Assembly: GCF_021650705.1 (NCBI RefSeq)
Contig: NZ_CP087138.1
Span: 1,612,001-1,676,000, forward strand
Length of the DNA stretch: 64,000 nt
Direction of reading: 5' to 3'
Origin: Pseudomonas sp. KNUC1026
GTDB lineage: Bacteria; Pseudomonadota; Gammaproteobacteria; Pseudomonadales; Pseudomonadaceae
A program made the position numbers and the translations under genes. Numbering within the stretch: position 1 is the stretch's first letter; every line of letters begins with the position of its first letter. This document shows positions 18,919-29,109 of this stretch, piece after piece. Under the pieces are notes generated by a model. It was given only the letters and a program-made list of their open reading frames with translations. It did not search any database and was not told the origin of the DNA.

Positions 18919-19761
18919 ATGCTCGAAGCGCGCACCCACAGCACCCTCAATGCACTGGCTCATTACCTGGCGCGCGGGCGCTACATGGTGTTGACCGGCG
19001 CCGGCATCAGCACCGCCTCGGGCATCCCGGATTACCGGGACAGCGACGGCGTGCGCCGTGGCAACGCACCGATGATGCATCAGGAATTCGTAGGCTCGGC
19101 TCAGGCGCGCAAGCGTTACTGGGCGCGCGCCATGTTCGGCTGGCAAGGGGTAGGGCAGGCCCGGCCGAATGCGGCGCACCTGGCATTGGCGCAACTGCAG
19201 GCCAGTGGTTGGCTGGGTGAGCTCGTCACGCAGAACGTCGATGGCCTGCACCAGGCCGCCGGCAGCGAAGCGGTGATCGAGCTGCACGGCAATCTGCACC
19301 GGGTACGTTGCCTGAGCTGCGGGCAGGTCCATTCGCGGCTGGCGGTGCAGGCCGAGCTCGAAGCGCTCAATCCGGGCCTGCAGGACGTGCACGCGGTGCT
19401 CGCGCCCGACGGCGATGCGCATCTGGCCAACCACTTTCTGGAGCGCTTCCAGATGCCGCTGTGCGCAGCCTGCGGCAGCGATACCCTCAAGCCTGACGTG
19501 GTGTTTTTCGGCGATGGCGTGGCAGAGGCCACCGCGCGGGCGGCCTGGGCGGCGGTGGAGCAGGCGGACGGTTTGCTGGTAGTGGGCTCCTCGCTGATGG
19601 CCTACTCCAGCTATCGCCTGTGCCAGGAAATGTCCCGCCAGGGCAAGCCACTGCTGGCCATCAATCTTGGCCGCACGCGCGCGGACCAGCTCTGGGCGGT
19701 CAAGGCTGCCGAGGCCTGTGAAGAGGCCTTGCCATGGTTGGCACAGCAACTGGCTGGGTGA
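18919..19761 (+). CDS. NAD-dependent protein deacylase (sirtuin)
   Basis: The 280-residue protein carries the sirtuin signatures: LTGAGISTASGIPDYRD (about 24-40), TQNVDGLHQAAGS (about 104-116) and ELHGNLHRVRC with the catalytic His. The zinc site is formed by CLSCG and a later CAACGSD pair, separated by a longer insertion than in minimal CobB. VGSSLMAYSSY is the NAD-ribose region. Length and the insertion are typical of the class II-like sirtuins of Pseudomonas. It uses NAD to remove acyl groups from lysines. Confidence 0.92.
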   Translation: MLEARTHSTLNALAHYLARGRYMVLTGAGISTASGIPDYRDSDGVRRGNAPMMHQEFVGSAQARKRYWARAMFGWQGVGQARPNAAHLALAQLQASGWLGELVTQNVDGLHQAAGSEAVIELHGNLHRVRCLSCGQVHSRLAVQAELEALNPGLQDVHAVLAPDGDAHLANHFLERFQMPLCAACGSDTLKPDVVFFGDGVAEATARAAWAAVEQADGLLVVGSSLMAYSSYRLCQEMSRQGKPLLAINLGRTRADQLWAVKAAEACEEALPWLAQQLAG

Positions 19762-19941
19762 ATTTCATCTTTCACCTGCCAGACGTCAGTTCCCAAGTGG
19801 GCCACTGAATCTGCTACATTTTGTGTCAACAACCCGTCAAGCGCTCGGAAAATCCTGCCTACGGTTTGCAAGTTGCTGATCTACAACGGTTTTTCGTTTT
19901 AACGACGTTTGGCCTGGTAGGCCCAATGGATGGGTGATCGA

Positions 19942-21563
19942 ATGAAACTCTCACGACGCGCGTTAATGGCGGGCGCGGTGGTGGCCGGTGCACTGGCGCC
20001 GGTTGCCTACAAGGGCGCTTTCGCCGCCAAGAAATGGTGGGCCGAGGGCGGCACGCCCAATGAAGCCAGCCAGCAGATTGCGGACGTGCCGATGCAACGG
20101 CTCGGCAACCTGCTGCGCGGCGTCTGGACGGTCGAGCTGGTGACGCCTACCGGACTGAACAGCCCGTTGCAAGGCGCGACCTTGCTGCTGGACGTAGGCG
20201 AGCGCGGCCGTGGCCTGCGCGGCTATGTGGACGATTACGCCAAGCTGGTGGACAGCCAGGCCACCCCTCATTACCAGGTGTTGGGCGATCTGGTGGGCGC
20301 CAGTGAAGGCGAGGTGCGTTGGCGCCTGCTCGACCTGAGCCGCCCACGCCGGATGGCCACCTATGAATTCGTTGCAAAGCTGAGCGATGACTGGGCGCGT
20401 TTTGGCGTCGACAAACAGGACACTCTGACCGGCACCTTGCGCCGGCTGGATCTGGCCGACTCCTCGGAGCCGCTCGAGCTGCCGTTCACGGCGCGCAAGC
20501 AGGACTTCGTCGAAGCGCGCGATCGCACGCCGCTGGACCCGGCCCTGGCAGCCTGGGTCATCGCCCCGCAGCACCGCGTTGCGCATCAGCTCTGGCACAC
20601 CGTGCGCGACAAGTGGCACCTGCTCGGTGAAGACCGCCGCGTGGCGCTGCGCACCCTGGGCTGGCAGCCCGGCCCCAAGGAAAGCGAGCGTGGCGCACGC
20701 GGCAAGTACAAGGACCAGAACGGTTCGGGCATCGATTTTCTCTACATGCACCGGCACATGCTCGGCATAGCCCGCACCAAGAACGCGCCGCCGCCGTGGC
20801 AACACTTTCCGCTGCCGGTGCCGATGGCCGAGACCGACCGTGTAGGGTTCATCCGCTACTTCGAAAACGCCCACGGCAGCAGCGCGCCGCCCACCTGGCT
20901 GGCGCCGGAAGACGAGGCCTACAGCATCGGTGTCGCGCGGATCAAAAGCCGCGATACTTTCTTCGGCAACTTCCAGGTGTGGGAGTCGCGTTTCGCGACC
21001 CACAGTACCTGGCCAGCATGACCCTGGGCCAGTTCGGCTCGGAAATCGAAATGACCTTGCACGATTGGCTGCACATCTGCTGGGCGGGCGTGCCGCGTGA
21101 TCCGGCCAACGGCATGCCGCAGCCTTGGGCGCGGCCGCCGTCGGATTTCTCCGAGCGCTGGTTCGTGCAGGCCAACGATTTTCTCGGCGATCCGTTCTCT
21201 TCCCACGTGAACCCGGTGTTCTGGGGCTTCCACGGCTGGATCGACGAGCGCATCGACGACTGGTACGACGCCCACCAGATGGCCCACCCCGGTGAGGTGC
21301 AACGCGCCGAGCTCAATGGCGTGCACTGGTTCGCCAAGGGCAAGTGGGTGGAGATCGACGATCCCTGGCTGGGGCCGGTGAGCCACGACTGCGCCGAAGG
21401 GCCGGGCATGTGGATCGACAAGTCGGTGGAAAAAGACCTGGACGTGATGAAGCTGGCGCTGCGGGTGACAGTGCTGGAGCGCGGCGAGCTGGGCGACAAC
21501 CTCAACCAGGCCAAACTGCGGCCCTGGTATGCGCGTAATCTGCCGGGCATGCAGCAAGCCTGA
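19942..21563 (+). CDS. pvdP: PvdP-like pyoverdine tyrosinase, Tat-exported, frameshifted
   Basis: PvdP is the periplasmic copper tyrosinase that matures ferribactin to the pyoverdine chromophore. The protein of about 540 residues starts with a twin-arginine signal (KLSRRALMAGAVVAGALAP). It contains the PvdP-like segments WHLLGEDRRVALRTLGWQPG and GSGIDFLYMHRHMLG, and then, after a frame change at about 20994 (one C missing), ASMTLGQFGSEIEMTLHDWLH and SSHVNPVFWGFHGWIDERI with copper-site histidines. The assignment rests on remembered similarity to P. aeruginosa PvdP. No other pvd gene lies in this window. I saw no clear PvdS-type promoter upstream. Confidence 0.82.
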
Positions 21564-21617
21564 CCCGCCCAGCGCGCCAGCTTGCCCTCGGCTGGCGCAG
21601 CGCGTAGCCTTGCGCGT

Positions 21618-21792
21618 TCGAGGTGCCTGCAACGCGTTGCAGGCCAACAGGGAACGCGGTGCGATGCCGCGGCTGCCCCCGCAACTGTAAGTGGCCCATG
21701 GGGCCGGCAAGGCCACTGGGCGGCGTACTGCGCGGCCCGGGAAGGCGCCGGCATCGGCGCAAGCCAGGCCGCGAGCCAGGAGACCTGCCTCG
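21618..21792 (+). ncRNA. Cobalamin riboswitch upstream of cobW-cobN
   Basis: A full cobalamin riboswitch: the start AGGTGCCTGC, then AACAGGGAACGCGGTGCGA, the core GCTGCCCCCGCAACTGTAAG with the B12 box, the variable arm with GGCCACTGGG and GGGAAGGCGCCGGC, and the closing GCAAGCCAGGCCGCGAGCCA and GGAGACCTGCC. It ends about 110 bases before cobW. It should shut down the cobalt-chelatase operon when cobalamin is plentiful. Confidence 0.95.
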
Positions 21793-21904
21793 CAAGCAAT
21801 TCTTATTTCAACCGGGCGGGGTGATCCGGTGGCGAATGCCTGCGTTGGGGTCTGCCCCGGCGTACGCCATGGCGCCGCGCCCGCCGCAGCCATAGGGCAC
21901 CTGC

Positions 21905-22969
21905 ATGAAGACGCTGGCCAAAACCCCTGTCACCATCGTTACCGGCTTTCTCGGCTCGGGCAAAACCACCTTGTTGCGGCACCTGCTCGACAACGCCCAG
22001 GGGCGGCGCATCGCGGTGATCGTCAATGAATTCGGCGAGCTGGGCATCGACGGCGACCTGCTCAAGCAGTGCAGCATCGGTTGCACCGAGGAAGAGGCCA
22101 ATGGCCGGGTGTACGAGCTGGCCAACGGCTGCCTGTGCTGCACCGTGCAGGAAGAGTTCTTCCCGGTGATGCGCGAGCTGGTGCAGCGTCGCGGCGATCT
22201 GGACCACATCCTGATCGAAACCAGCGGCCTGGCCCTGCCCAAGCCACTGGTGCAGGCCTTCCAGTGGCCGGAGATCCGCAGCGCCTGCACCGTGGACGCC
22301 GTGGTCACCGTGGTCGACACCCCGGCGGTGGCCGCCGGCACCTTCGCCGCCTACCCCGAGCAGGTCGACGCCCAGCGCAAGCTCGACCCCAACCTTGACC
22401 ATGAATCCCCGCTGCACGAACTGTTCGAAGACCAGTTGGCCAGCGCCGACCTGGTGGTGCTGAACAAGGCCGACCTGATCAGTGCGGAGGGCCTGAAGGC
22501 TGTGCGCGCGCAGGTCAGCGAAGAGCTGCCGGCCGCGGTGAAGGTGATCGAGGCGAGCAGCGGCCAGCTGCCGCTGGAGGTGCTGCTGGGGCTGGGCAGC
22601 GAATCAGAAGCCCACATCGACGCCCGCCCCAGCCATCACGACAGCCACCACGGTGACGGCGAAGACGACCACGATCATGACGCTTTCGATTCCATCTCGC
22701 TCGACCTGCCTGAAGCCGACGAAGAGAAGCTGCTGGCTGCACTCACCTCGCTGGTGATGCGCCACGGCATCTTGCGGGTCAAGGGCTTCGCCGCTGTGCC
22801 GGGCAAGCCGCTGCGCCTGCTGGTGCAGGGCGTGGGTTGCCGCTTCGACAAGCACTTCGATCGCCCGTGGAAGGCGGGCGAGGCGCGCATTACCCGCATG
22901 GTGCTGATCGGCCAGGAACTGGACGCCGCAGCGCTCCAGGCCGAGCTGCTGGCCGCGCTGCAAGGCTGA
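21905..22969 (+). CDS. cobW: CobW-family G3E GTPase (cobalt/zinc metallochaperone)
   Basis: The 354-residue G3E GTPase has the P-loop TGFLGSGKTTLLRHLL at residue 13, the metal-binding GCLCCTV (CxCC) near residue 76, and ETSGLALPKP. Between the GTPase and the C-terminal CobW domain is a His/Asp-rich linker with HHDSHHGDGEDDHDHD (about 240-257), a likely metal store. The C-terminal half contains RVKGFAAVPGKPLRL. Placed directly behind a cobalamin riboswitch and four bases before cobN, it presumably delivers cobalt to the chelatase. Confidence 0.95.
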   Translation: MKTLAKTPVTIVTGFLGSGKTTLLRHLLDNAQGRRIAVIVNEFGELGIDGDLLKQCSIGCTEEEANGRVYELANGCLCCTVQEEFFPVMRELVQRRGDLDHILIETSGLALPKPLVQAFQWPEIRSACTVDAVVTVVDTPAVAAGTFAAYPEQVDAQRKLDPNLDHESPLHELFEDQLASADLVVLNKADLISAEGLKAVRAQVSEELPAAVKVIEASSGQLPLEVLLGLGSESEAHIDARPSHHDSHHGDGEDDHDHDAFDSISLDLPEADEEKLLAALTSLVMRHGILRVKGFAAVPGKPLRLLVQGVGCRFDKHFDRPWKAGEARITRMVLIGQELDAAALQAELLAALQG

Positions 22970-22972
22970 CCC

Positions 22973-25900
22973 ATGCACCTGTTGCGCACCCAGCCAGGTG
23001 GCTTCGTGCCGGACGACAGCATTGCCGACTTGGGCCAGACCCCGGCGGAGCTGGTGATCCTGTGCAGCGGCGATTCGCACCTCGCGCTGCTGGCCGAGGC
23101 CGCGCGCCAGTTGCCGGAGGATTACCCCAGCCTGCGCTTGGCCAACCCCATGCAGGTACAGAACCACGCCTCGGTCGACCTCTATGTCGACCAGGTGCTG
23201 CGCCATGCACGGGTGATCCTGCTGTCGCTGCACGGTGGGGTCGGCTACTGGCGCTACGGCGTGGAACAGCTTCGTGCGCTGTCGGGTGTGCAGTTGCTGA
23301 TGGTGCCCGGCGATGACCGGCCCGACCCGCAGTTGGCCGAGCTGTGCACGGTGCCGGCCGCAGAGGCCGAGCAGGCCTGGCACTACCTGCGTCAGGGCGG
23401 GTTGGGCAACGCCCGGGCGCTGTATGGTTTCCTGGCCGATCGCTACCTGGGCCGGCCCATGCCCTGGGTGCCGCCGCAGGCGCTGCCGCGTTGCGCGATC
23501 TACCATCCGCATATCGCCAGCCCCGCACTCGCCGACTGGCAGCGTGAGTGGCAGGCCGGCGCTCCGGTGGCGCCGATCCTGTTCTACCGCTCGCACCTGC
23601 AGGCAGCCAATACCGGCTTTCTCGACACTTTCTGCCAGGTCCTGGCCGAGCAGGGCCTGAACCCCCTACCAATCGCGGTGGCCAGCCTCAAGGAGCCGGC
23701 GTGCCTGGCCCAGGCCGAGGCCTGGATGGACGAGGCTGGCGCTGCCGTGGTGCTCAACACCACAGGCTTTGCCCTGTCCAATCCCGAATCGCCCAACCTG
23801 CGCCCGCTGCGCCGCGACATCCCGGTGATCCAGGCGATCTGCGCGCAGGACAACCAGCCCGGCTCGGAGGCCAATACCCAGGGCCTGGGCCCGCGCGACC
23901 TGGCCATGCACATTGCCCTGCCGGAGCTGGACGGCCGTATCATCGCCCGGCCGATCAGCTTCAAGAGCCTGGCCTGGCGCAGCGAGCGCAGCCAGAGCGA
24001 TGTGGTGTGCTACCAGGCCCACCCCGAGCGCATGGCCTTCGTCGGCCAGCTGGCGCGGCGCTGGGCATTGCTGGCGACGCGGCCCAACAGCGAAAAGCGT
24101 GTAGCGCTGATCCTGGCCAACTACCCCACCCGCGATGGCCGCATCGGCAACGGCGTCGGCCTGGATACGCCGGCGGCCGCGCTGAATATCCTGCGTGCGC
24201 TGGGCGAGCAGGGGTATGGCGTAAGTGAGTTGCCGGAGTCCGGCACCGCGCTGATCCACGCGCTGCTGGGTGGCGTCACCAACGACCTTGAGCAGCTCGA
24301 CCTGCGCCCCTGCGCCCAGAGCCTGGCGCTTGAGGACTACCGCGCGGCCTTCGAGGCCTTGCCGGCGAGCCTGCAAGCAGCGGTCAACGAGCGCTGGGGC
24401 CATCCGGCCAGCGACCCGATGTTCCGCCAGGGCCGCATGATGGTGGCCGGCCTGCGCTATGGGCAGGTATTCGTCGGCATCCAGCCGGCGCGTGGCTATC
24501 GACTCGACCCCAGCGCGATCTACCACGACCCCGACCTGGTGCCGCCCCACGGCTACCTGGCGTTCTACTTCTGGCTGCGCCACGCCTGGCTGGCCGATGC
24601 GCTGGTGCACGTGGGCAAGCACGGCAACCTTGAGTGGTTGCCGGGCAAAGGCGTGGGGCTTTCGGCCGAGTGCTGGCCGGACGCGCTGCTCGGCCCCTTG
24701 CCCAACGTTTACCCGTTCATCGTCAACGACCCTGGCGAAGGCGCGCAGGCCAAGCGCCGAACCCAGGCGGTGATCATCGACCATTTGATGCCACCGCTGA
24801 CGCGCGCCGAAACCTACGGCCCGCTGCGCGACCTGGAGCGGCTGGCCGACGAATACTACGAAGCCCAGTTGCTCGACCCGCGCCGTGCGCTGGCCTTGCA
24901 GAAGGACATCCTCTCGCTGGTGCGTGAAACCGCGTTGGACCGCGAGCTGCAACTGGACACCGCGCAGGCCGCTGACACCTGGCTGCCGGCGCTGGACACC
25001 TACCTGTGCGACCTCAAGGAGTCGCAGATCCGCGACGGCCTGCACGTGTTCGGCGAAGCGCCGGCCGGGCGTTTGCGCAGTGACACCCTGGCCGCTCTGC
25101 TGCGGGTGCCGCGCGCCGACGGCAAGGGCGCCAACGCCAGCCTGCCGCGCGCGCTGGCCCAGGCCTTGGGGCTGGGTTTCGACCCCCTCGATTGCCTGTT
25201 CGGCGAGCCCTGGACGGGCCCGCGCCCGGCATTGCTTGCGCAGGCCAGCAGTGAACCCTGGCGCACCCAGGGCGATACCCGCGAGCGCCTGGAAGCGCTG
25301 GCGCTGGCGTTGGTCGACGGCGCACCGCTGCCCGCCGATGACGCCTTCGCACCGGTACGTGCGGTGCTCGATGGGTTGCGTCAGCAGGTTGCGCCTTGCC
25401 TGGACCGCTGCGGCGATGCCGAGATGGGCGGGCTGCTGGCGGCGCTGGCCGGGCGCTTCGTACCCGCCGGGCCCAGTGGCGCGCCCAGCCGGGGCCGGCT
25501 CGACGTACTGCCCACCGGGCGCAATTTCTATTCGGTGGATGTGCGTAACCTGCCGACCGTGACCGCCTGGCGGATCGGCTTCGCCTCGGCCAACCTGGTG
25601 CTGGAGCGCCACCTGCAAGACCACGGCGACTACCTGCGCCAGCTGGGCCTATCGGTGTGGGGCACTGCCACCATGCGCACCGGTGGCGACGACATCGCCC
25701 AGGCGCTGGCCCTGATGGGGGTGCGCCCGGTGTGGGCGACCGGCAGCCAGCGGGTCGACGATTTCGAGATCCTGCCCCTGAGCCTGCTCGACCGCCCGCG
25801 CGTGGACGTGACATTGCGCGTCTCGGGGTTCTTCCGTGATGCCTTCGGCAACCTGATTCGCCTGTTCGATGCCGCCGTGCAAGCGGTGGCGGCGCTGGAC

Positions 25901-26710
25901 GAGCCCGACGACATGAACCCGCTGGCCGCGCGGGTGCGCCAGGAGCAGGCACGCCTGCAGGTTGAAGGCCAGGCGCCGGAGCAGGCCTTGCGCCGCGCCA
26001 GCTGGCGGGTGTTCGGTGCCAAACCCGGTGCGTATGGCGCCGGTGTGCAGAACGCCATCGACGGCCAGCAGTGGGCCAGCCGTGCAGACCTTGCCGAGGT
26101 GTATCTGAACCACGGCGGCTACGCCTACGCCACCGGCGAAGACGGCACCGAGGCGCGTGACGCCTTCGCCGAGCGCCTGGGCCAGGTGCAGGCGGTGCTG
26201 CATAACCAGGACAACCGCGAGCATGACCTGCTCGATTCCAACGATTACTACCAGTTCCAGGGCGGCATGCTCGCGGCGGTGAGGCATTTGAGCGGCCGCG
26301 AGGCTGCCAGCTATCACGGCGACCACAGCGTGGCCGATGTGCCGCGCATTCGCACCCTCAAGGAAGAGCTGGGCCGAGTGGTGCGCGGCCGCGCCGCCAA
26401 TCCCAAGTGGATCGAAGGTGCCAAGCGCCATGGCTACAAGGGGGCGTTCGAGCTGGCGGCCACGGTCGACAATCTGTTCGCCTTCGATGCCACCAGCGAG
26501 CTGGTGGACGATCATCAGTACGAGCAGCTGGCAGAGGCGTACCTGCTCGACCCCGACACGCGCGGTTTTTTGCAGGCAAACAACCCGGCAGCCCTGCGCG
26601 ACATCACCGAGCGCCTGCTCGAAGCCCAGCAACGCGGCCTCTGGCAATCCCCGGGCAGCTATCGGGCGGCGCTCGAAGACCTGCTCATCGACAGCGAAGA
26701 AGACTCATGA
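22973..26710 (+). CDS. cobN: Cobaltochelatase subunit CobN
   Basis: The 1245-residue protein is the large, porphyrinoid-binding subunit of the aerobic cobaltochelatase, which inserts Co(II) into hydrogenobyrinate a,c-diamide with ATP. Typical BchH/CobN segments are [20 protein letters not shown] and [17 protein letters not shown] near the middle and [15 protein letters not shown] near the C-terminus. The length matches CobN and the frame is intact. The stop overlaps the next start by four bases (ATGA). Confidence 0.96.
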   Translation: MHLLRTQPGGFVPDDSIADLGQTPAELVILCSGDSHLALLAEAARQLPEDYPSLRLANPMQVQNHASVDLYVDQVLRHARVILLSLHGGVGYWRYGVEQLRALSGVQLLMVPGDDRPDPQLAELCTVPAAEAEQAWHYLRQGGLGNARALYGFLADRYLGRPMPWVPPQALPRCAIYHPHIASPALADWQREWQAGAPVAPILFYRSHLQAANTGFLDTFCQVLAEQGLNPLPIAVASLKEPACLAQAEAWMDEAGAAVVLNTTGFALSNPESPNLRPLRRDIPVIQAICAQDNQPGSEANTQGLGPRDLAMHIALPELDGRIIARPISFKSLAWRSERSQSDVVCYQAHPERMAFVGQLARRWALLATRPNSEKRVALILANYPTRDGRIGNGVGLDTPAAALNILRALGEQGYGVSELPESGTALIHALLGGVTNDLEQLDLRPCAQSLALEDYRAAFEALPASLQAAVNERWGHPASDPMFRQGRMMVAGLRYGQVFVGIQPARGYRLDPSAIYHDPDLVPPHGYLAFYFWLRHAWLADALVHVGKHGNLEWLPGKGVGLSAECWPDALLGPLPNVYPFIVNDPGEGAQAKRRTQAVIIDHLMPPLTRAETYGPLRDLERLADEYYEAQLLDPRRALALQKDILSLVRETALDRELQLDTAQAADTWLPALDTYLCDLKESQIRDGLHVFGEAPAGRLRSDTLAALLRVPRADGKGANASLPRALAQALGLGFDPLDCLFGEPWTGPRPALLAQASSEPWRTQGDTRERLEALALALVDGAPLPADDAFAPVRAVLDGLRQQVAPCLDRCGDAEMGGLLAALAGRFVPAGPSGAPSRGRLDVLPTGRNFYSVDVRNLPTVTAWRIGFASANLVLERHLQDHGDYLRQLGLSVWGTATMRTGGDDIAQALALMGVRPVWATGSQRVDDFEILPLSLLDRPRVDVTLRVSGFFRDAFGNLIRLFDAAVQAVAALDEPDDMNPLAARVRQEQARLQVEGQAPEQALRRASWRVFGAKPGAYGAGVQNAIDGQQWASRADLAEVYLNHGGYAYATGEDGTEARDAFAERLGQVQAVLHNQDNREHDLLDSNDYYQFQGGMLAAVRHLSGREAASYHGDHSVADVPRIRTLKEELGRVVRGRAANPKWIEGAKRHGYKGAFELAATVDNLFAFDATSELVDDHQYEQLAEAYLLDPDTRGFLQANNPAALRDITERLLEAQQRGLWQSPGSYRAALEDLLIDSEEDS

Positions 26711-27692
26711 TCCAGCATTACCCCTTGGCCGCAGTGGTCGGTGCCGACGACCTGAAACTGGCGCTGTGCCTGGCTGCGATCGACCCGCGCCTGGGCGGCG
26801 TGCTGATCGAAGGGCCGCGCGGCATGGCCAAGAGCACGCTGGCGCGCGGCCTGGCCGACCTGCTCGATGGCGGCGCGTTCGTCACCTTGCCACTGGGCGC
26901 CACCGAGGAGCGGCTGGTGGGCAGCCTCGATCTGGAAGCGGTGCTGGGCGAAGGCCAGGTGCGCTTTCGCCTGGCGTGCTGGCTGCGGCGGACGGCGGGG
27001 TGCTTTACGTCGACGAGGTCAACCTGCTGGCCGACCACCTGGTGGACTTGTTGCTGGACGTCGCCGCCAGTGGGGTCAACCGCGTGGAGCGCGACAACGT
27101 CTCGCATGAGCATCCGGCGCGTTTTGTGCTGATCGGCACGATGAACCCGGAGGAGGGCGAGCTGCGCCCGCAACTGCTGGACCGTTTTGGCCTGAGCGTC
27201 GAGCTGGGCTCAGCGCCGGCACCGGCCGAGCGCGGCGAGATCGTGCGCCGGCGCCTGGCCTTCGACGAGCAGCCGCAGGCGTTCATCGCGCAGTGGGCGG
27301 GCGAGCAGCAGGCCCTGCGCGAGCGTTGCGCCCAGGCGCGGCGAGTGTTGCCTGGCATTGCGCTGGACGACGCGTCGCTCTCGCAGATCAACGAGCGTTG
27401 CCACGCAGCGGGTGTCGACGGCCTGCGTGCCGACCTGGTCTGGCTGCGCGCGGCACGTGCCCATGCGGCGTGGCGGGGTGAGGCGGCGATCGACCAGTTG
27501 GCCATCGATGCCACCGCCGAATTTGCCTTGCGCCACCGGCGCAAATTCCCGCCTGAATCCCCAGCGCAGGCCCCGCGTGAGCAGGGTAGCGAAGCGGGCC
27601 AGGGCGGTGCGGGCGATTGGGGCGAGCTGCCGCCTGCCCCTCAAGCCAACGGCCCGCGCCGCAGCCTGCCGGGCTGGCCAGAAAAGCCCTGA
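26707..27692 (+). CDS. AAA+ ATPase subunit of magnesium/cobalt chelatase (BchI/ChlI-like), frameshifted
   Basis: A protein of about 328 residues with Walker [21 protein letters not shown] near residue 35 and Walker [21 protein letters not shown], followed by the insert [34 protein letters not shown] in several steps and [11 protein letters not shown], all BchI-type. The reading frame changes in a T-run near 26966, where one T appears missing ([14 protein letters not shown] expected). The end is Pro/Gln rich ([10 protein letters not shown]). Together with the next gene it replaces CobS/CobT as the motor of the CobN chelatase. Confidence 0.88.
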
Positions 27693-27704
27693 GCCCCCGC
27701 CCGC

Positions 27705-28292
27705 GTGGCCAGGCTGGTGCACGTGGCGGGGGCGGGCGCATCGATTCGGGTGGCAACGCTTGCCGGCGGGCGCCCGCGCAGCCGCGCTCAATTGCAGTGG
27801 CGCCAGCGGCTGTCGGCACCCCCGGCGTTATGGCTGGTCATCGTCGACAGCTCGGCCTCCACTCGCCGGCACGGTGCCTTGAGCGCGGGCAAGGGCTTGC
27901 TGGAGGCGGTGTTCGACCAGGCCTATCGCCAACGTGCCCACCTGGCATTGATCACCGCCGCTGGCCGCGCGCCGCAGTGGGCCAGGCAAGGGCTCAAGGC
28001 CAGCGCTGCGTTGCAGCCGTGGTTGACACAGTTGGGCGCGGGCGGCGGCACGCCCTTGGTCGAGGCGCTCGACAGTGCTCGCCAGTGGCTGGCCCGGCGG
28101 CGCAAGCAACACCCATTGGAGCGCCAGCATTGCTTGATACTTACCGACGGCCGCCTGCGCTATGGGCGGGTTGCCCCCTTGGGGTGTGATACAGCATTGG
28201 TGAATCTCGAGCGCGGGCCATTGCGCATGAATCTGGCAGCGGGGCTGGCTCACCAGCTCGATGCTATCTGCCTACCTATTGACGACCTTTAA
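27705..28292 (+). CDS. VWA-domain chelatase subunit (BchD/ChlD C-terminal-like)
   Basis: The 195-residue protein is a von Willebrand A domain with the MIDAS motif in VIVDSSAST (DxSxS, about residues 46-50), GGGTPLVEALDSA as the MIDAS Thr loop, and LILTDGRLRYG as the Asp loop. It resembles the C-terminal half of ChlD without the AAA part. The start is a GTG 12 bases after the ATPase stop. In Pseudomonas such a pair follows cobN and is thought to drive metal insertion; here it ends the riboswitch operon. Confidence 0.85.
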   Translation: MARLVHVAGAGASIRVATLAGGRPRSRAQLQWRQRLSAPPALWLVIVDSSASTRRHGALSAGKGLLEAVFDQAYRQRAHLALITAAGRAPQWARQGLKASAALQPWLTQLGAGGGTPLVEALDSARQWLARRRKQHPLERQHCLILTDGRLRYGRVAPLGCDTALVNLERGPLRMNLAAGLAHQLDAICLPIDDL

Positions 28293-28324
28293 AAAGGTTT
28301 GGCGCACTTGGGGTGGGTAAGTCT

Positions 28325-29026
28325 TTACACCTGCTGCACAACGTGCCCGAAACTCGGAACAGCCTGGCGCATGGTTTCGTTGTAGCGCCGGGTTAACAAT
28401 ACAGCCGACATATCCAAATAGCCTGGAATCCTTGTGGCAAACTCCAACGCTGCGTTGACAGGAGCCTGAACAAGCCGGATCACGGCAGGGCTCACGATAA
28501 GCGTTCCAGCGATATTGGAAGTTGACTGCGCCACTGCTCTGGCAACTGCAGATTGCGCAATTCCAGGTATCAGCGCCGAAGCTATTCGTACGCCTCGGGC
28601 CCCCACAGCTACCCCCACCCCTATCTGAGGCAGCAGCAGGACTCTTGGGACGTAGGACCGCTGCATCGCCCAAACGCGATCGGCTGCTCGCTCCAGCAGC
28701 CGTATCATGCGACCGAGCATGGATATCAGGCTCGCACCCGAAGGATCCAGATTGTTGACCGGTTCGCTCTTGCCGTAGGCGTAAGCATTGAGTCCACCAG
28801 CACCAAAGGGCGAAAAGTGGTCTGGTCTTGAAAATTTCATAAGGCCGGATAAATACCTGCGGTATCCATGCCCGAGCAGGTAAGCAGCGGTCGACGCCTC
28901 GGCTAACTCACCGGCAAATCCCACCATCGATTTAGCATTGCGCGGGTAGTGCGCACCAAAAGGGGTATAAGCCATCCTGGAATGTAAAACGGTCGAGGCT
29001 ATATCGGTTCGGATGCAAACGTTCAT
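28325..29026 (-). CDS. Orphan RHS-core protein with variable C-terminal region
   Basis: A short protein of about 233 residues. The first third is the RHS/YD-repeat-associated core: HSRMAYTPFGAHYP, MVGFAGELAEAS, then YLLGHGYRRYLSGLMKFSRP and FSPFGAGGLNAYAYGKSEPVNNLDPSG in sequence. After this marker the remaining 140 residues are unrelated, with Ala/Val-rich hydrophobic stretches (GVGVAVGARGVRIASALIPG). Full RHS proteins cleave at such a core to release a toxin tip; here only the core and tip exist, without a shell. The base composition is visibly more AT-rich than the neighbours, and no immunity gene is apparent. I prefer the ATG at 29026 over a GTG three codons upstream. Confidence 0.7.
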   Translation of the reverse strand: MNVCIRTDIASTVLHSRMAYTPFGAHYPRNAKSMVGFAGELAEASTAAYLLGHGYRRYLSGLMKFSRPDHFSPFGAGGLNAYAYGKSEPVNNLDPSGASLISMLGRMIRLLERAADRVWAMQRSYVPRVLLLPQIGVGVAVGARGVRIASALIPGIAQSAVARAVAQSTSNIAGTLIVSPAVIRLVQAPVNAALEFATRIPGYLDMSAVLLTRRYNETMRQAVPSFGHVVQQV

Positions 29027-29109
29027 GGAAATCACGATACAAGCGTTATTGGCCGCAATCCTAGCGCCGTCGCTGATCTATGACAGCTATCAAAGTTACT
29101 AGGGCGGCC

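Noticed and set aside
19762..19941. PvdS-type (iron-starvation) promoter before pvdP
   Set aside because: No TAAAT element with a CGT at the right distance was found.
23666..25624. Open frame of 652 codons on the minus strand
   Set aside because: It is antisense to the well-supported cobN.
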